A DNA stretch of 64,000 nucleotides from Calycina herbarum (GCA_001414485.1 LLEY01000010.1:558001-622000); one strand, 5' to 3'; counted from the stretch's first letter, positions 22,859 to 33,475 are shown. The notes: a model not told the origin generated them from the sequence alone. A program made the numbers and translations.

Positions 22859-24718
22859 ACGTGTTTTATCACTTAGCGAGCCACATCACTTGGCGAGCCA
22901 TTTTTCCCCACCACTAACTATCCAACTACAAGACGCGATTCTTCATGTTAAAATAACTCAAACACAAACAATTAAAGCTCGAATCACTCTTACGATCGAA
23001 GCAAAGCAAACGAACCCGCGTTTAAGCCAACGTAAGCTAGCAAAGCAGTTCAACATCCCTCGATCGACATTACAGCACAGAATAGCTGGTCGCACCTCGC
23101 AGACAGACACCCAGCACAGGCAGCCGAATCTAACTCTAGTAGAAGAGGAGGCGATTGTTCAATATATTCTCGACCAAGATACTAGAGGGTTTTCGCCCCG
23201 GAGAGCAGATATACAAGATATAGCCGACCTTCTGATAGACAAGCGTGGCGCGCGACGCATCAGGAAGTGCTAGACCTCTCGCTTTATTCAACGACGACCA
23301 GAGCTTTCTACGCGTCTTTCTCACGCCTACGACTACCAGAGAGCCCTCTTAGAAGATCTAGACATGTTAAGCGCGTAGTTTCGATTAGTTACGAACATGC
23401 GTACAAAGTACAGGATCTAAGACTCCGATTTCTATAACTTCGACGAGACCGGCTTTATAATAGGCATAATCGGCAGAAAGACGGTCGTTACACGCTCCGA
23501 TCGACAGTCTAATCCAAAGCTTATTCAGCCTAGCAATCGAGAATAGGCTACAGCGATTTGTACAGTTGCAGCAGACGACCATATAGTACCCCCTTTTCTA
23601 TACGTTCAAGGTCGATTTCACCTTGCGCCTTAGTACCAGAACAGCAACATACCAGCAGATTAGGTTATTAAAACGACTCAAAACAGTTAGACTAATAATA
23701 ATACAGGTTTAGAATAGCTTAAACACTTTGATCAAGCAACTCAGGCGCGTCGAGTTAGCCGTTATCGGATACTTATATTAGACGGTCACAAGAGCCACGT
23801 CAACGCCGAGTTCAACGAATACTATAAGGAAAACGATATAATACCACTATGCCTACCTCCTCATTCTTCGCACTTAACTCAGCCTCTTAACGTCGGCTTA
23901 TTTAGCTCGTTAAAACAGGCATACAGCAACCAGATATCACGTCTAGTCCAGCTTCAAATCACACATATCACCAAGGACGAGTTCTTTCCTACGTTCAAAG
24001 CAGCCTTTACCGTAGTTTTTATAAAAAAAAACGTTAAAGGTAGCTTCCGAGGGTCTAGCCTAGTACCTTAGAACCCACAAGCAGTAATATCAAAGCTAGA
24101 TATTCGTTTACAGACGCCTTCTCTCTATAGAACACCTCCTAGTTCACCCCGACCTTAGGTCTCCCAGACGCCAAAGAATACAATTAAAGCTATTTCCCAG
24201 TCTACTCTAATTAAAGATCAGGTAGCTAAGCACCAGGGAAGCTCGCCAACTCCGATCATTGCTACTGTCGACTAGCTAGCAAAGGCTACAGTCGCGATTA
24301 ACTATAAGTTAACGCTTATAACTGATAGAATTAAGACGCTTAAAGAGGCAAATAAAGTCCTTTCAAAGCGGCGACGCGTGAAAAGAACTCGTTTACAAGA
24401 TTCTGGACCTCTTACTAGATCGTAGGCAGGGCAGCTTTTAAAGGATAAGGGCTTAGTTAAAGAAAAAAGACGCGACGAAGATGTTAGCAAGGGTTCGTCG
24501 AAGCGGCGCCGCACAACTGGTCAGGTCTATAGTATCTGCCGCAAACCTGGCCATAATGTAAGAACCTGCTCAGAGGCTATAGATATATCTAGTTCATCAG
24601 ACTCCGATTTAAATTAACTGTTTTAAGCTTGATTTGGTGGTGTTGTAGGGTTTAGTAGTTAGGAGGTCTGGAAAAGTAGCTCGCTAAGTGATGTGGCTCG
24701 CCAAGTGATAAAACACGT
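22859..24718 (+). mobile_element. inner Fot1/pogo-type DNA transposon, 1,860 bp, nested
   Basis: Begins ACGTGTTTTATCACTT and ends with the reverse complement, flanked by TA on both sides (22857-22858 and 24719-24720). The inverted repeats span about 42 bp. Each holds two direct copies of a CACTT(A/G)GCGAGCC motif. Size, TA target and transposase type are those of Fot1/pogo elements such as Botrytis Flipper (established knowledge of the family). It interrupts a related, older element. Confidence 0.93.
22890..24617 (+). pseudogene. DDE transposase of the inner element, stopped by RIP
   Basis: One frame runs without indels over 576 codons but is cut by about twelve stops (first at 23271; eleven TAG, one TAA). 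All can be explained by C:G-to-T:A change of Gln or Trp codons. Recognisable parts in order are a psq-type helix-turn-helix (LSQRKLAKQFNIPRSTLQHR), a CENP-B/Tc5-type DNA-binding region (FIQRRPELSTRLSHAYDYQ), and the DDE catalytic core. The core has intact NFDETGF and LDGHKSHVN, but PLNVGLF where the family has PLDVG, so the third Asp is now Asn. A C-terminal zinc knuckle (CRKPGHNVRTC) and an acidic Ser tail follow. The open frame track begins at a TTG, so the original start is unclear. Not functional as it stands. Confidence 0.9.
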
Positions 24719-26171
24719 TATATAGCTTTATAGTACCTCTATATATTATTTTAGTAGAGAAGAATCACCTCTCCTCCTAGTCTAAAAACAGCTAATTACT
24801 ACGCGATTAAGTAATTACTATAACTATAAATAGCTAAACAACAAATAAACAAGGCCTAGATTAGATTATTTATTTTAATCAGTATATAAAGCTTTAAACG
24901 AAGGGCATTTACCGGCTCCTTATACTTAATAGCTATAAAAGCTACTACTTAGTCGATTTTAAGCTTTTTTATAAGAGTAATAATATTATTACTCTTTATA
25001 TACCAGCTTATTCCTCTTATAGACTCTAGCTACTTAATATAAGATGTTTTCGAGTATTAAAAAGGCTATATAGTACTAAACTTAAGAAATTAATACAACT
25101 ATATATTATATATGTTTCTAAGGAGGATTTCTTATCTATATTCTATATTACCTTTTATATAATAATAACTAAATTAAACATTCGAGGAGGGTTTCAAGGA
25201 TCTAGATTAGTACTATATAACCTAGATTCTATGATTTTATAGCTTAAAATACAACTAAGAACTCTGTCACGTCTATCTACCTCGACAAGCCTCCTAGCTA
25301 TTTAGGAACTAAAGACTCTAAATAATATAACAGAGGCTTATTCTTAGACGTTATATATATAGAACAAGGTCTTATAATACTAGGATAGTTCTCCGACCTA
25401 GATTCTATATAGCCTAGACTAGCTTACAAAGGGTGTAAAGCGTATAATTACTAAGGTGGCTTTATTACGCGCTAAGAATACTACACTTCGTATAGTAAAT
25501 AATCAACTAAGTCGGCGTCGTTGTACAAAAAAGCGTCGATTATGTAGGAAATATGGTCATAATATACGAACTTGTCAAAAAGGAGAAGAAATATATGAGG
25601 ATTCTGATTCTGAGTAGTATAATTAATTTAATTAATTATGTCGTAAGATATTTAATAATTCGTGGAATGCCAAGAAAAAAAATTCATTTCGCTTGGGAGT
25701 CCAACTCGCTTGTGAACTACGTTACTCTAAATGAAATTTCAAGGGAAATTTATACTTCTAACTAAGATCTAGTACTAAAAGTATGAATTTTTATAAGAGG
25801 AAACAAGTAAATTACACCTATAAGTCACTCTTCCCCTCCTTACAAAGCAGAATAAAGTCAAAAGAGTACGACGCCGGGTACTCTTCGTAAAAAATAAAGA
25901 TGTAAAATTCACATTTCTCATTCTTCAATTTCTCATAATCATGTATGCTTATGCTCCCCATATAGACAACCCCAAGAACCGAAGAATCAACAACAAGCGA
26001 GCACCATCAAAACACCCGCTAACCCATATGCAAAGAACCCCTACGCAAAAACTCCTAAAACGCAGCCGGAAAACGTGCTCTAGCCAACGCACCCAGCACA
26101 AAATGCCCGCCCACCTTGAGCCCGTGCAGGGAAAAGACAACCACGACCCACACCAAACAAGTGCCTCAAAA

Positions 26172-28313
26172 TCAAGATTCAGAAGTAGAAGGACCACCAG
26201 CACTCTTCTCTTTCTCTTTACCCTTGCCTTTGCCTTTCCCCGACTCCTTACCCTGTTCCTTAGCTCCAGCCTCCTCAACATTCTCCTCGACTTTCCCCTC
26301 TTCGCTCTCTCCCTCTTCAACCTTCTCACCTCCACCAAGTGGTTTACTAGCATCATACCCGACACTCTTAACAATGCCCAGACCTTTAGTTCTTCCTTCC
26401 CTAAATAGTAGTCTATCACCAGGAGCAAGGTACTCCGGCCGTTGGACGAATCTGAAAGCCACAGTCGCTCTGTCACCCGTGCGGATGTAGGAGCGATCGA
26501 TATCGATAATGGCGCAGGTTTGCGAGACGGGTCCGACGTGGAGCATGGCTTGGTATTTGGTTTTGATTGTTGTGGCGTGGGAGAGGATTAGTACTATTTC
26601 GTGTCCGGGTTAGCAAAACTCTCATATCAGGAGAAGAAGAGAGTTAGATAGTTACATGGGGAAAAAAAGGGGAAAATCATACCTTCAGCAACAAACTCCC
26701 TATAAACCTTCGGTCCACCCCCCTCAATCTTAGGCAAAACAACCATCCCCTTCCTCACGTCCCTCCTCCTGACCCTCTTCAATGCAAAACTCGCACTCTG
26801 CCCCGCACTAGCCGCAGGAACAGGAATACGTTTCCGCTCAATAGATCTCACAGTAGTAGTAGTAAATTGACCCAAACTATCCGGTCCAATAAGTACTGTA
26901 TCTCCCGTATGAACAACACCACTCTTGATAATGCCACTCACCACGGTTCCCACGAAGGGAACAGAGAAGGTATCGTTGACGTGGAATTCAAAGGGGGCAT
27001 CTGCATCATAGTGTCCGTGATGAGGGAGAATATTAAGGAAGGAACGCACGAGATCGAGAGATTGTCCTGTGACGTTGGAGACTTGGAAGATGGGGCATAT
27101 GCGTTGGGAAATGAATTGTGTGGCGGTGTTTATACATTCCTCTTTATTCTTGATGAATATCGGGATTTTCCTCGCGCCTGGACTCTTCAAGATTCTTGTG
27201 ATTTGTTGGATTGTTTGTTCGAGGATTTGAGGCGGGCAGATGTCGATTTTGGTTATTACTACCATGACGGGGACGTTTAGGGCGAGGGCAATTCCGAGAT
27301 GTTCTTTGGACATCCCTATTAGTCCGTTGTTTGCTGCTACCATGAGAAGACAGTAGTTTGGAGACGAAGAGAGGAGACCGAAGACTGTAGTGCGGAGATA
27401 TCTTTCGTGGCCTGCGAGATCGGTGAAGGATATTACTTTGGCAGAGCGTTTTCCAATTTCTTCCCATGAGAGTTTTCTGCCTGGGACATCGGAGGCAACG
27501 ACCTTCCCCTTGGTGTCGAACCCCATGATTTCCATGCCAACGGAACTGGTTCTTCCACTTTCAATCTCATGTTTATGGCGGAAGAGATTGACTCTTGCTT
27601 TCCCTCTTCCATCATCGAGTCCGCCTTTGACTAGGACACCAAGCATGGTACTTTTTCCCGCGTCGACATTTCCTACTACCGCTATCCGGGTTTCGATAAC
27701 TTCTTCGACTGTAGCTGGATGTTGACGAATGAGGATTTTCCCACTACACTCCTTCTCCTTATCCGTAGCAGCGCTTTCCGCCTCCTCATCTCCTCCAACA
27801 TTTCGCGTGAGAAGGACCTGACAATCTGCTCGTACTTTCTTGGCTGCCTCCCTTAACCTCTTCATTGCACTCTCCCATTCCTCTTTGTTCAGCGCCATGG
27901 AGTCCCCATTATTCTCGAACCCAATCTCGAATACCGTTTCTCCATGGCCTTCTTCAACACGTAGTTCCAGGATATTCACCAGTGTGGTCAATGTGTCTTC
28001 ATCCTCGCCGAGGAGCAGTTCTTTCAGTCGGACGTAGGGTGAGTTATCTGCGAGATCGAGGGAATCTAGGATATCAAGTTCGGAGTGGTCTTCCACTGTT
28101 GTTACGGAGCTGGCGACTGTTCTTAGTACGGAACTGGCTACTGAAGTTGCCGTGCTTGGGTATCGGAGAGCTTGCTGTTTTTCGACGTAGTCGGCGAATT
28201 CGCTCAGCGCCTATGGGGGACCATTAGTAGTAGCAGTTGATTTGGAACAGGAGGTAATGTACGGATTCGCCTTTTCGACGTTCGTGTGGCAATTGCTTGC
28301 CTTTGCTCGCCAT
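26172..28313 (-). CDS. GTPBP1/GTPBP2-family translational GTPase
   Basis: A GTPase related to eEF1A, Hbs1 and animal GTPBP1/2, which act in ribosome rescue and mRNA decay; the fungal role is inferred. Exons 28313-28263 (17 codons, from ATG), 28210-26683 and 26593-26172 join in frame (2001 nt, 666 residues). An N-terminal acidic region of about 180 residues precedes the G domain. The P-loop GNVDAGKS lies near residue 197, switch II reads DLAGHERYLRTT (DLAGH as in GTPBP1 rather than DAPGH), and TKID is the G4 motif. Beta-barrel domains II and III follow, with the third mostly in the last exon (YQAMLHVGPVSQTCAI). The C-terminus is a Lys/Glu/Gly-rich tail. The 28096 GTG is not the start because the frame is open upstream to the splice. 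Confidence 0.9.
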
Positions 28314-28934
28314 GGTGCTTTGTTTGCTGTGCTTCAAAGTGGCGTGGCGGGGTAAACCGTAGAAGATGGAGATTTAGTGTATTCGCAAGATCATTGATCT
28401 GGTGTAAGGAATACTTGGTGAGACTAAAAATCAATTGTGTGATTTGTGAATAGATATGGAGGTAGTATGGGCCGTTTATAAGATGCGCAAGTAGCTGTGA
28501 CTGGATCGATGACTCGTTCGGTCTGGTACTAGTACTCTGAGCAGAGTTTCGCGAATCAACTTTCCCCAAGACAAGCTTGAGCTTTATCGATAACGTGAAG
28601 AGGCCGAGGCTGATTCATACACCGTAGGACTCTGTTGAGTCGCAAAGATCGCTTCTCATGGCATTGGAAGATATCTCGCACATGAAGTCATAATATATTG
28701 TGGTATCTGGCTGGATCAAGAAGGGCAGGTGAATTTTGTCCCTACAATCCCGATTCCATAACTGCCTCTGCCACCTCCCTTGGCAGCTTTCTGCTTCCGC
28801 ATGTGTGCTAAGCACCAATTGTATACCGGTATCCCAATCCACCCCATCCCACTTGATATGCCATGCCTTCGTAAATCGGAAGAGAAAGTCGGCGAAAATA
28901 TTGGGGAGCGATGCTAATCGCCCAAGAGGCCGAC

Positions 28935-29410
28935 TCATGAAGTGCCTCGAGGGGAAATGAGGACTACACTATCGCCTAGAGGGAATTAGCTAGTATGCCA
29001 AAATAGAGGATTTCCAAGTACGTACCTCGCACAAACAACATCTCGGATTTCTTGTGAATCGTCTGGGAATGGCATCAGTATTCTCTCGACAATAGCATGC
29101 CCTAGCCTGGGGGTTGTGTTAACCCACCTTGACAGTCTCGTCTCCATCATCGTCCTCCTCTACCACATAGACCGTCTCCTGTACCTCTCCTAATACCAAG
29201 TTGCAATGACTATCATATGCCTATGTCGTTGTCAGTCCAAGGCCAGTCCAAAGGAATTTCGTCATCCGAGTTGGCGGGGCTCACATGTAGACGACCCTTG
29301 AGTTCTCGATCCCCGCGTAGCTTCACAAACACCACTTCGTCCAGACACAAGCGCACCAAGTCAAGAGGCTCCGATACGGGAGCGGCAGCGCCGTCGTCAA
29401 CATCAGCCAT
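28935..29410 (-). CDS. LSM3: U6 snRNA-associated Sm-like protein LSm3
   Basis: A subunit of the LSm1-7 (cytoplasmic mRNA decay) and LSm2-8 (U6 snRNP) rings. Four exons are read: 29410-29285, 29220-29129, a 25-nt micro-exon at 29050-29026 and 28975-28935, giving about 94 residues. Sm1 motif: [27 protein letters not shown]. Sm2 motif is rebuilt across three exons: KSEMLFVRG then DSVVLISP, with [19 protein letters not shown] before it. Length and ending (VLISPRGTS) fit LSm3. An exon edge may be off by one base. Transcribed away from the mitochondrial protein gene, with which it shares a roughly 700-bp upstream region. Confidence 0.93.
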
Positions 29411-30107
29411 TGTGGAATGGGAAGATGGTGTTGACTGAGAAATGTTTTGGTGGAAGGTATTGGTATGATCTTGTGGTCGCAAGCACAAAGCCTCGTTGAT
29501 TGGTGGCAGGGCAGCTAAATTTCGAAATCCCCGGATCAAGGTTAAGCCGATCCGACAAGGCTGCGATTCTTCATCGGCCTTAAGATTCACCCTTCACCCT
29601 TCACCAATTTTTCCCGGCTCAGACTTCATTTCCATCCGAACTCCACTTCAAGTTTCAACAACATCTCCACACTCATTTCCTCTCCACATTTTATTTTCCC
29701 GTTCCCGTCACTCCACCTCCGGATCGTCCTCTCCCCAGATCCCCAAGCTTGAGCTTGAGCTTCAATTTCCCCCCATTTACTCCAGAAGAAATCACATCAA
29801 CACCTACGTTAGGGAGTATCGACTCTCGACCACCTCAATTGACATGCTACCACCAGCAATTGCCTTCCCCACACTTCGACGATAGTCGCAAAAGATACTC
29901 TGCGAATCATTCGAATCTCCAATCCACGAATCCTTCGAAAACGAGTCGAAACAATATATCTTGGAACCACAAAGGTCGCGTGGGGAATACGATATCTACA
30001 GCAGTAGGAAATGCGTTGAAATCTGTCATCTGTAGTCTTATGGCACATTCATTTATGGCGGCAGAGAATGATGGGGCGATAAAACCACTCGTCAAAATAC
30101 AAACTCG
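29411..30107. promoter_or_regulatory. shared divergent promoter region, LSM3 / ATP13-family gene
   Basis: The two genes are divergent with their start codons 697 nt apart. The interval has short ORFs on the plus strand but no supported gene. It should contain both promoters and leaders. Confidence 0.5.
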
Positions 30108-32489
30108 ATGATCGTCCACAGCGGTGTCGTTACCCACACGCGTGGTGGTCTATATGCAAACCTGCACTTCCATACTCGACAATTTCGAAGATGTTTTTAC
30201 GAAACGCCAGCATATTCTTCTCTTTACACACAACAAGAAAAGAGGCCGCCAATTCCTCCCGATACTCTTCGCTGGACTTATGATAACTTGCCCACTGGCC
30301 AACCTCTACCAGGCATACCCGCACCAGGCTCGCACGCACCGGAACATTACTTTCCACTGTATTCCAGAAATTCAAAGGCACATAGAAGGTGGGAGAAAAG
30401 GCACAACAGACCCAACTTCGTGCCAGGTTTACTTCCATACGACCCTACAGACAAATGGGCAGACCAAAACCATAACACCACATTGTTATTGGCAGCCCAG
30501 ACGCTTCGTACTGCTCTGCGTTCTGGAGAGCCTCATGCTATTCTTCGATCACTGATCAGATTATCATTTCAAGCCGATAGAACCGCCCTCACAAATATTC
30601 TGGCCTCGATGCCAGCTAATACCTTCTCGGAAGTTTTGCGCTGCTTGGATCCCAAGCACTTCCTCCATCATTACCAAAGACTTCACGAAAATATTGGCCC
30701 GACAACATCCAAGCTACTCAGTCTCCCGAAGGTTGATGCTATCAGTTATCACAAGTTTAGCTCCATATTCCTCTCCCTGATCAAGGAAGTTGTGGCTGCT
30801 CGTCGACAATCACACCCCTTCACTGCTATCGACCTTCGTTACACGTTGAGGTGTGCTAGAGGGGTCGGGGATCTTAAATATGCGGAAGATGTTTGGTGGG
30901 CTTTGACCACTTCAGGGAAAGGTTATTTGGCCCCAGATATCGATTGCTATAATGATCTACTCGGGGTGATATGTTGGTCTGACACCCTGCATCCTATTAA
31001 GAGACGCAGACTGAGAAATATTCCTTGGAACTTTGCCCCTCGTTCCTGGGTTACACCCCCGGTTGAACTCGAAGGGCACCGGCTTGGGGAGAGAGGTATT
31101 GGGAATCGCGTCGAGGTACTCTTCAATGATATGGTCTCTACCGGTCAAAGGGGAAATGAGGAAACTTTCTGTCACATGATAATTGGGTTTGGTCGAGAAA
31201 GGGATTTCGCTGCGGTTGAATCTATCCTCAAGCGTGTCTGGAATATCGACGTGCAAGAGCTTCTGAAATATAATGCAAACCCTCAACTTTCCGCCAGGAG
31301 TTATCCACGAGACTCTCCCTTTTATCCCAGCCAACAGATTCTCTACTCAATTGCTCACTGTTACGGTTCTAATAATCAAGTACCGACTGCTTTGGCAATC
31401 ATCGACTTTATTTCGAGTCAATACTCCGTTAAGCCGAATATGGACGCCTGGCATGAACTTCTACGCTGGGCGTATACTCTCTCCCGACCAACCTCACGAC
31501 CTCCTCGCCGGGCTTATAAACATCAGCCATTTTTTATGTCAAGCAGCATCAACTCGAACGCTGTCATGAACTTGTGGAACACGATGGTTTCAGAACCATA
31601 CAACATCAAGCCAAGCCTCGAAATGTACGATCTTGTTGTGAGAAGTGCGTTATCAGTCCGAAAACTCCGGGATGCAGAAGATCTTATGGAGGAGGGAAGA
31701 AGTCGTCACAAAATCGATGTCTACAAGCTTGGTTACTTGTTGGAACCCCTGGGTAAAATGCGGAAAGGCAGTATGGGTTATGAGAAGCTCGCGCGTCAAG
31801 CTCACTTCCAGCAGTTGCAGGTTCGCCGTAACAGACTTATGATCAGGCGATGGGTTGAAAAACTACTGTTGACACCCCACAACAGCTCTCTCAAGAAGAA
31901 GCTCTCGTGGTATGCGAGGGGGATTCCTAGACTCGTTGGTAACTGGATGTCGTTTGTACCGCATCGTATTGAATATCCCACGGCGACGGGACATGTTCGC
32001 TTCTGGTCCGGATCTTTCAACTCCAATCGAGAAAGGGTTTGGAGGTTACGATATGGTACAGAGCAAGGGGCGGATAGACAGGAAGAAAGAAGATCGAGAC
32101 TTCCTTCTGGGATGAATATTGTTGAGCCCGTGCCAAAATTGGTCTCGCATTCCAAGCGACCATTTAAAAACACGAGCCCGGAGCGCAGAAGGAAACAAGC
32201 GAGGAAAGAGAGGATTATGGTTCGATTCAAGATTCCGGAACTGTCCATCCGTCGAAAATTCTTACCTTCTAAATCCTCTTCGGGGCTGTGGAAAGCGGCT
32301 ATGAGGATGAGCAAGCCATCTTATGTTTCCAAAGCAAGGGCGAAGGAATTGAAGATGTGGCAACGATATCATAAATTGCGACCACGGCTGCTCAAGAAGT
32401 GCACTGAGGTGGAAAAAACACTTGTGAGGAAGGTTACTTCAAGATCCTGGCTCGCGGGTGAGGAAGTTAAGCAAAAGTGGAGGAGGTGA
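30108..32489 (+). CDS. mitochondrial expression factor, ATP13/AEP2 (PPR-like) family
   Basis: An intronless ORF of 793 residues. The N-terminus is rich in Arg, Thr and aromatic residues with few acids (HFHTRQFRRCFYETPAYS), as expected of a mitochondrial import signal. The middle is helical with PPR-like pairs (DIDCYNDLLGVI, GNEETFCHMIIGFG). The segment ILYSIAHCYGSNNQVPTALAI followed by KPNMDAWHELLRWAYTLS matches the ATP13/mitochondrial ATPase expression domain, which in fungi includes cya-5-type translation factors for respiratory-chain mRNAs. The last 150 residues are very basic (KRPFKNTSPERRRKQARKER), suitable for RNA or ribosome binding. The exact target mRNA cannot be told. The ATG at 30108 is the first in the frame. 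Confidence 0.82.
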   Translation: MIVHSGVVTHTRGGLYANLHFHTRQFRRCFYETPAYSSLYTQQEKRPPIPPDTLRWTYDNLPTGQPLPGIPAPGSHAPEHYFPLYSRNSKAHRRWEKRHNRPNFVPGLLPYDPTDKWADQNHNTTLLLAAQTLRTALRSGEPHAILRSLIRLSFQADRTALTNILASMPANTFSEVLRCLDPKHFLHHYQRLHENIGPTTSKLLSLPKVDAISYHKFSSIFLSLIKEVVAARRQSHPFTAIDLRYTLRCARGVGDLKYAEDVWWALTTSGKGYLAPDIDCYNDLLGVICWSDTLHPIKRRRLRNIPWNFAPRSWVTPPVELEGHRLGERGIGNRVEVLFNDMVSTGQRGNEETFCHMIIGFGRERDFAAVESILKRVWNIDVQELLKYNANPQLSARSYPRDSPFYPSQQILYSIAHCYGSNNQVPTALAIIDFISSQYSVKPNMDAWHELLRWAYTLSRPTSRPPRRAYKHQPFFMSSSINSNAVMNLWNTMVSEPYNIKPSLEMYDLVVRSALSVRKLRDAEDLMEEGRSRHKIDVYKLGYLLEPLGKMRKGSMGYEKLARQAHFQQLQVRRNRLMIRRWVEKLLLTPHNSSLKKKLSWYARGIPRLVGNWMSFVPHRIEYPTATGHVRFWSGSFNSNRERVWRLRYGTEQGADRQEERRSRLPSGMNIVEPVPKLVSHSKRPFKNTSPERRRKQARKERIMVRFKIPELSIRRKFLPSKSSSGLWKAAMRMSKPSYVSKARAKELKMWQRYHKLRPRLLKKCTEVEKTLVRKVTSRSWLAGEEVKQKWRR

Positions 32490-32810
32490 GCGAGGAAACA
32501 ACATCGAAAACCAGGTGTGTTTCGGGGGGTGTGGATTTGATATGGATTTTTTGTTGGTTGAAAGTTGGGTTGGCGGGTTTGGTAGGGATTTTATGAGGGA
32601 GAACAGCACCGAAGTGTGGAGTTTTTTATGTGTATATGAGGGATGAGGATGTAGAATATAAGTTTTATTTCTGTTTGAACTAGTTAAATGAGAAGATTTA
32701 GAGCTTATACCGCCACTCCTCACCTCTGAACTAGTTATTATTCTCGAATTAGCTTTTACTAAAGGAATATATCTAGTTTTTAAGAATTCTAATAATTAGA
32801 ATAAGAAATA

Positions 32811-33190
32811 AGTCTATTTCTATATCTTCTCTAAAGTTTACTTGAAAATTCTTATTATCCTAGCTAAGTAGAATAATTATTTAAATTATTTAAATTAACT
32901 TAAAATAACTAGAATAATCTATAAAATAAAGTATTAGTTAGTCTATTTCTACGTCTTCTTAAAACTTAAGTTGAATATTTATATTATTTTAACTTAGTAG
33001 AGTAGAGTAATACTTTAAATCAAATAAAAATTATAAAATACCTAAGCTAATAATAAGAATAAAAAAAGAAGTCTATTTTTATATTATGTCTTCTAAGAAG
33101 TTTACTTGAAAATTCCTATTCTCCTAGCTAAGTACTCATAGAATAATCATTTTAAATTAAAGGTCGAGGAAAATTCATCAGTCTAAAAGG
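32811..33190. repeat. three degenerate tandem repeats of about 130 bp
   Basis: The start motif AGTCTATTT(C/T)TA recurs at 32811, 32940 and 33070 (spacing 129 and 130). Each unit carries GTCTTCT-like, TTTACTTGAAAATTC-like and CCTAGCTAAGTAG-like blocks in the same order. AT-rich and divergent, consistent with RIP. Related sequence in the opposite orientation occurs at 40121-40290. Confidence 0.7.
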
Positions 33191-33239
33191 AGAGAAGAGT
33201 GTTATTTACAGGTACTCTACGAATAGTAAGGTGGAAAAT

Positions 33240-33475
33240 GTCGGCTATTGATAGGTAACCTATAGATAGCAACTTATAAGAGAGGGGGAAAACAGTCCGA
33301 CTATTAGTAGGTGACCGACCTACAAATTACAGGAGGAAAGACTTTAATAATTAGTAAGGTAACCTACAAATAGAAGCGAAAAAGAAAGCCTGCTATTGGT
33401 ACAGTATGTAACATATTAATCGTAAGAGAAAAATGTCCGACGATCAGCAGGTAACCTACTATTAACTCTCAAAAT
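33240..33475. repeat. tandem array of about 50-bp units
   Basis: About five units, starting near 33240, 33295, 33343, 33390 and 33435. Each contains a GTC(C/G)G(A/C)-type start followed by ATTAGTAGGTAACCTAC-like sequence. Directly follows the 130-bp array. No ORF. Function unknown. Confidence 0.6.

Larger units (their letters stand above)
22496..25732. mobile_element. outer Fot1/pogo-type DNA transposon, heavily RIP-mutated
   Basis: Terminal inverted repeats start ACGTAGTTCACAAGCGAG at 22496 and appear reverse-complemented ending at 25732. They match over about 39 bp and are flanked by TA on both sides (22494-22495 and 25733-25734). Without the insertion at 22859-24718 the element is about 1.4 kb. 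The transposase is unreadable apart from short remnants. One of these is a C-terminal zinc-knuckle-like CRKYGHNIRTC near 25550 followed by an acidic tail, the same end seen in the inner element. It is older and more mutated than the inner copy. Confidence 0.8.
21600..25935. repeat. AT-rich RIP-degraded transposon island
   Basis: Base composition drops sharply to AT-rich with very frequent TpA and few CpA/TpG, unlike the genes on both sides. The island holds two nested Fot1/pogo elements (listed separately) and flanking degraded sequence at 21840-22495 and 25735-25935 in which no ORF survives. The dinucleotide bias and the C:G-to-T:A stops in the transposase fit repeat-induced point mutation. 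Confidence 0.85.

Noticed and set aside
28615..28938. 107-codon minus-strand ORF next to LSM3
   Set aside because: Begins at the LSM3 stop region and has no recognisable features; more likely 3' flank of LSM3. Cannot be fully excluded.
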